This document shows positions 45,440 through 46,109 of a DNA stretch of 46,109 nt, piece by piece. Position 1 is the first letter of the stretch. Every line of letters starts with the position of its first letter. Below the pieces are notes generated by a model. The model was not told the DNA's origin. It saw only the letters and a list, made by a program, of their open reading frames with translations, and ran no database searches. Source of the DNA: Gnetum montanum (taxonomy: Eukaryota > Streptophyta > Gnetopsida > Gnetales > Gnetaceae); contig MNCI01027000.1 in the NCBI GenBank assembly GCA_015680685.1, positions 4,458-50,566 of the forward strand. Reading direction: 5' to 3'. The position numbers and the translations under genes are program-made.

Positions 45440-45560
45440 AAGTTTGGACACCATGGGGGTCATATATATAGGTTTTGTGTGACTTGATATTGGGTATTCA
45501 ACATCGCGTCCCATTTGATATTGGGTACTCAATATTAGGGTCCATGAATAAGCATCTCAT
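45440..45560 (-). promoter_or_regulatory. Internal U3-like promoter module of element F
   Basis: In + coordinates TGATATTGGGTA occurs at 45485-45496 and 45516-45527, next to CCTATATATATG on the minus strand (45461-45472). The identical 12-mer TGATATTGGGTA occurs in LTR-3 (28999-29010), also just upstream of the TATA box in the element's orientation. Elements A and E have no such motif in either place. Confidence 0.65.
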
Positions 45561-46109
45561 GGGGATATTGAGCATGAAAAATTAAACTTTGTAATTGGCT
45601 GGAAGGTTTGAGGGTTGGTCCATAGTTCTAGGGCAAGTGGAAAATTAATTTGAGGCACCAAAAGTGTGAGAAGGAGGAGTTGTCGATGTGGAAAGCTTTA
45701 GAAGAAGCAAGAAAAAGGGCACTAAAATGAAGATTGTGGATAGATCAAGTTATAGGAGAAGGGAAATGATAGAATGTAACAATTAAGTGCTTGGAAGGTT
45801 AAGAATGATGTGGTTGTATTAAAAAAGTACAAGTCATAAAAACTACACAAGTGGATCCTCCCCAAAGTAGGCTCTAGCCTATGATGCCCTTGTGTAACCA
45901 CATCTAGAAATGTCCATAGGTACTAAAGGGGTTGAATACAATGCATACCTATGTAACAAAACACACATGTTGAAACCACCAATTTGAGAGAATAACTCTA
46001 TGTTACACAAGACCACAAGTTAGGATCAAATGAACAACGAGATGAGATGGCCTATAGAAATGATTGTAGAAATTGGGACATGAGGTGCCTTACCATGGGC
46101 ACAATAAAA
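45561..46109 (-). other. Element F spacer upstream of the ORF2 module
   Basis: The minus strand at about 46000-45830 aligns with element D 22010-22180 (shared ATGGACATTT-like, GTGGTTA.GCAAGG-like and TTTGGGGAGGA.CCACTT stretches). No reading frame is supported. The element continues past the window. Confidence 0.6.

Larger units (their letters stand above)
16584..46109 (-). mobile_element. Element F: minus-strand gypsy element with tandem LTRs, hosting D and E
   Basis: Minus-strand order, right to left: spacer, internal promoter-like module (45560-45440), ORF2 (44910-42306, continuing at 29400-29265), 3' untranslated region, LTR-3 (29073-28176), deleted interior (28175-27660), LTR-2 (27659-26871 plus 17975-17955), deleted interior (17954-17520), LTR-1 (17519-16584). 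Elements D and E interrupt it. The 5' part (gag, any pol, 5' LTR) lies beyond the right edge. Continuity across E is shown by matching CTACT flanks and by the ORF2 C-terminus resuming on the far side. Confidence 0.75.

Overview
This window looks like repeat-dominated nuclear DNA of a seed plant, most likely a gymnosperm. That placement is inference, from the very old, decayed, nested LTR retrotransposons, the AT-rich and CpG-poor composition and the single-N contig joins. I see no host protein-coding gene, tRNA, rRNA or CRISPR array. Nearly everything that can be explained belongs to two retrotransposon groups: a Ty3/gypsy family of Athila/Tat type with a tRNA-Asp-like primer site, and Ty1/copia elements.

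Layout. (1) 315-5439: 3' half of gypsy element A (+), with a decayed second ORF (ORF2) and the 3' LTR. (2) 5440-16583: AT-rich DNA holding an old minus-strand copia (G; pieces at 7610-8124 and 14192-14610) split by a gag-only copia element H (8125-14191). (3) 16584 to the right edge: a minus-strand gypsy element F with an array of LTRs at its 3' end (LTR-1, LTR-2, LTR-3). Two + strand relatives are nested in F. Element D (17976-26870, gag + ORF2, no pol) sits in LTR-2 and is flanked by CCAAT/CCAAC. Element E (29401-42305, gag-pro-RT-RH-IN + ORF2) sits inside F's ORF2 with a perfect CTACT target-site duplication.

How the parts fit. A, D, E and F all carry the same sense ORF2 (about 910-950 codons) between the pol/gag spacer and the 3' LTR. 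Its N-terminal part resembles the plant-specific retrotransposon domain recalled as 'putative plant transposon protein', followed by coiled coil and a Pro-rich C-terminus. In front of each ORF2 there is (i) a small promoter-like module with a TATA box and motifs that match the U3 motifs of the LTRs of the same subfamily, and (ii) a branch-point-like ACTAAT/GCTAAT and a CAG/TAG directly before the ATG. This suggests a separately promoted and/or spliced ORF2 transcript and is the most interesting signal here.

Decay is mostly by C-to-T/G-to-A transitions (CAA/CAG/CGA to stops, Cys to Tyr in zinc knuckles, CpG loss in primer sites). Several apparent rearrangements are assembly errors: the segments 18694-19150 and 28440-28658, each bounded by single Ns, are in the wrong orientation, and the N at 16753 separates a 43-bp unmerged duplicate.
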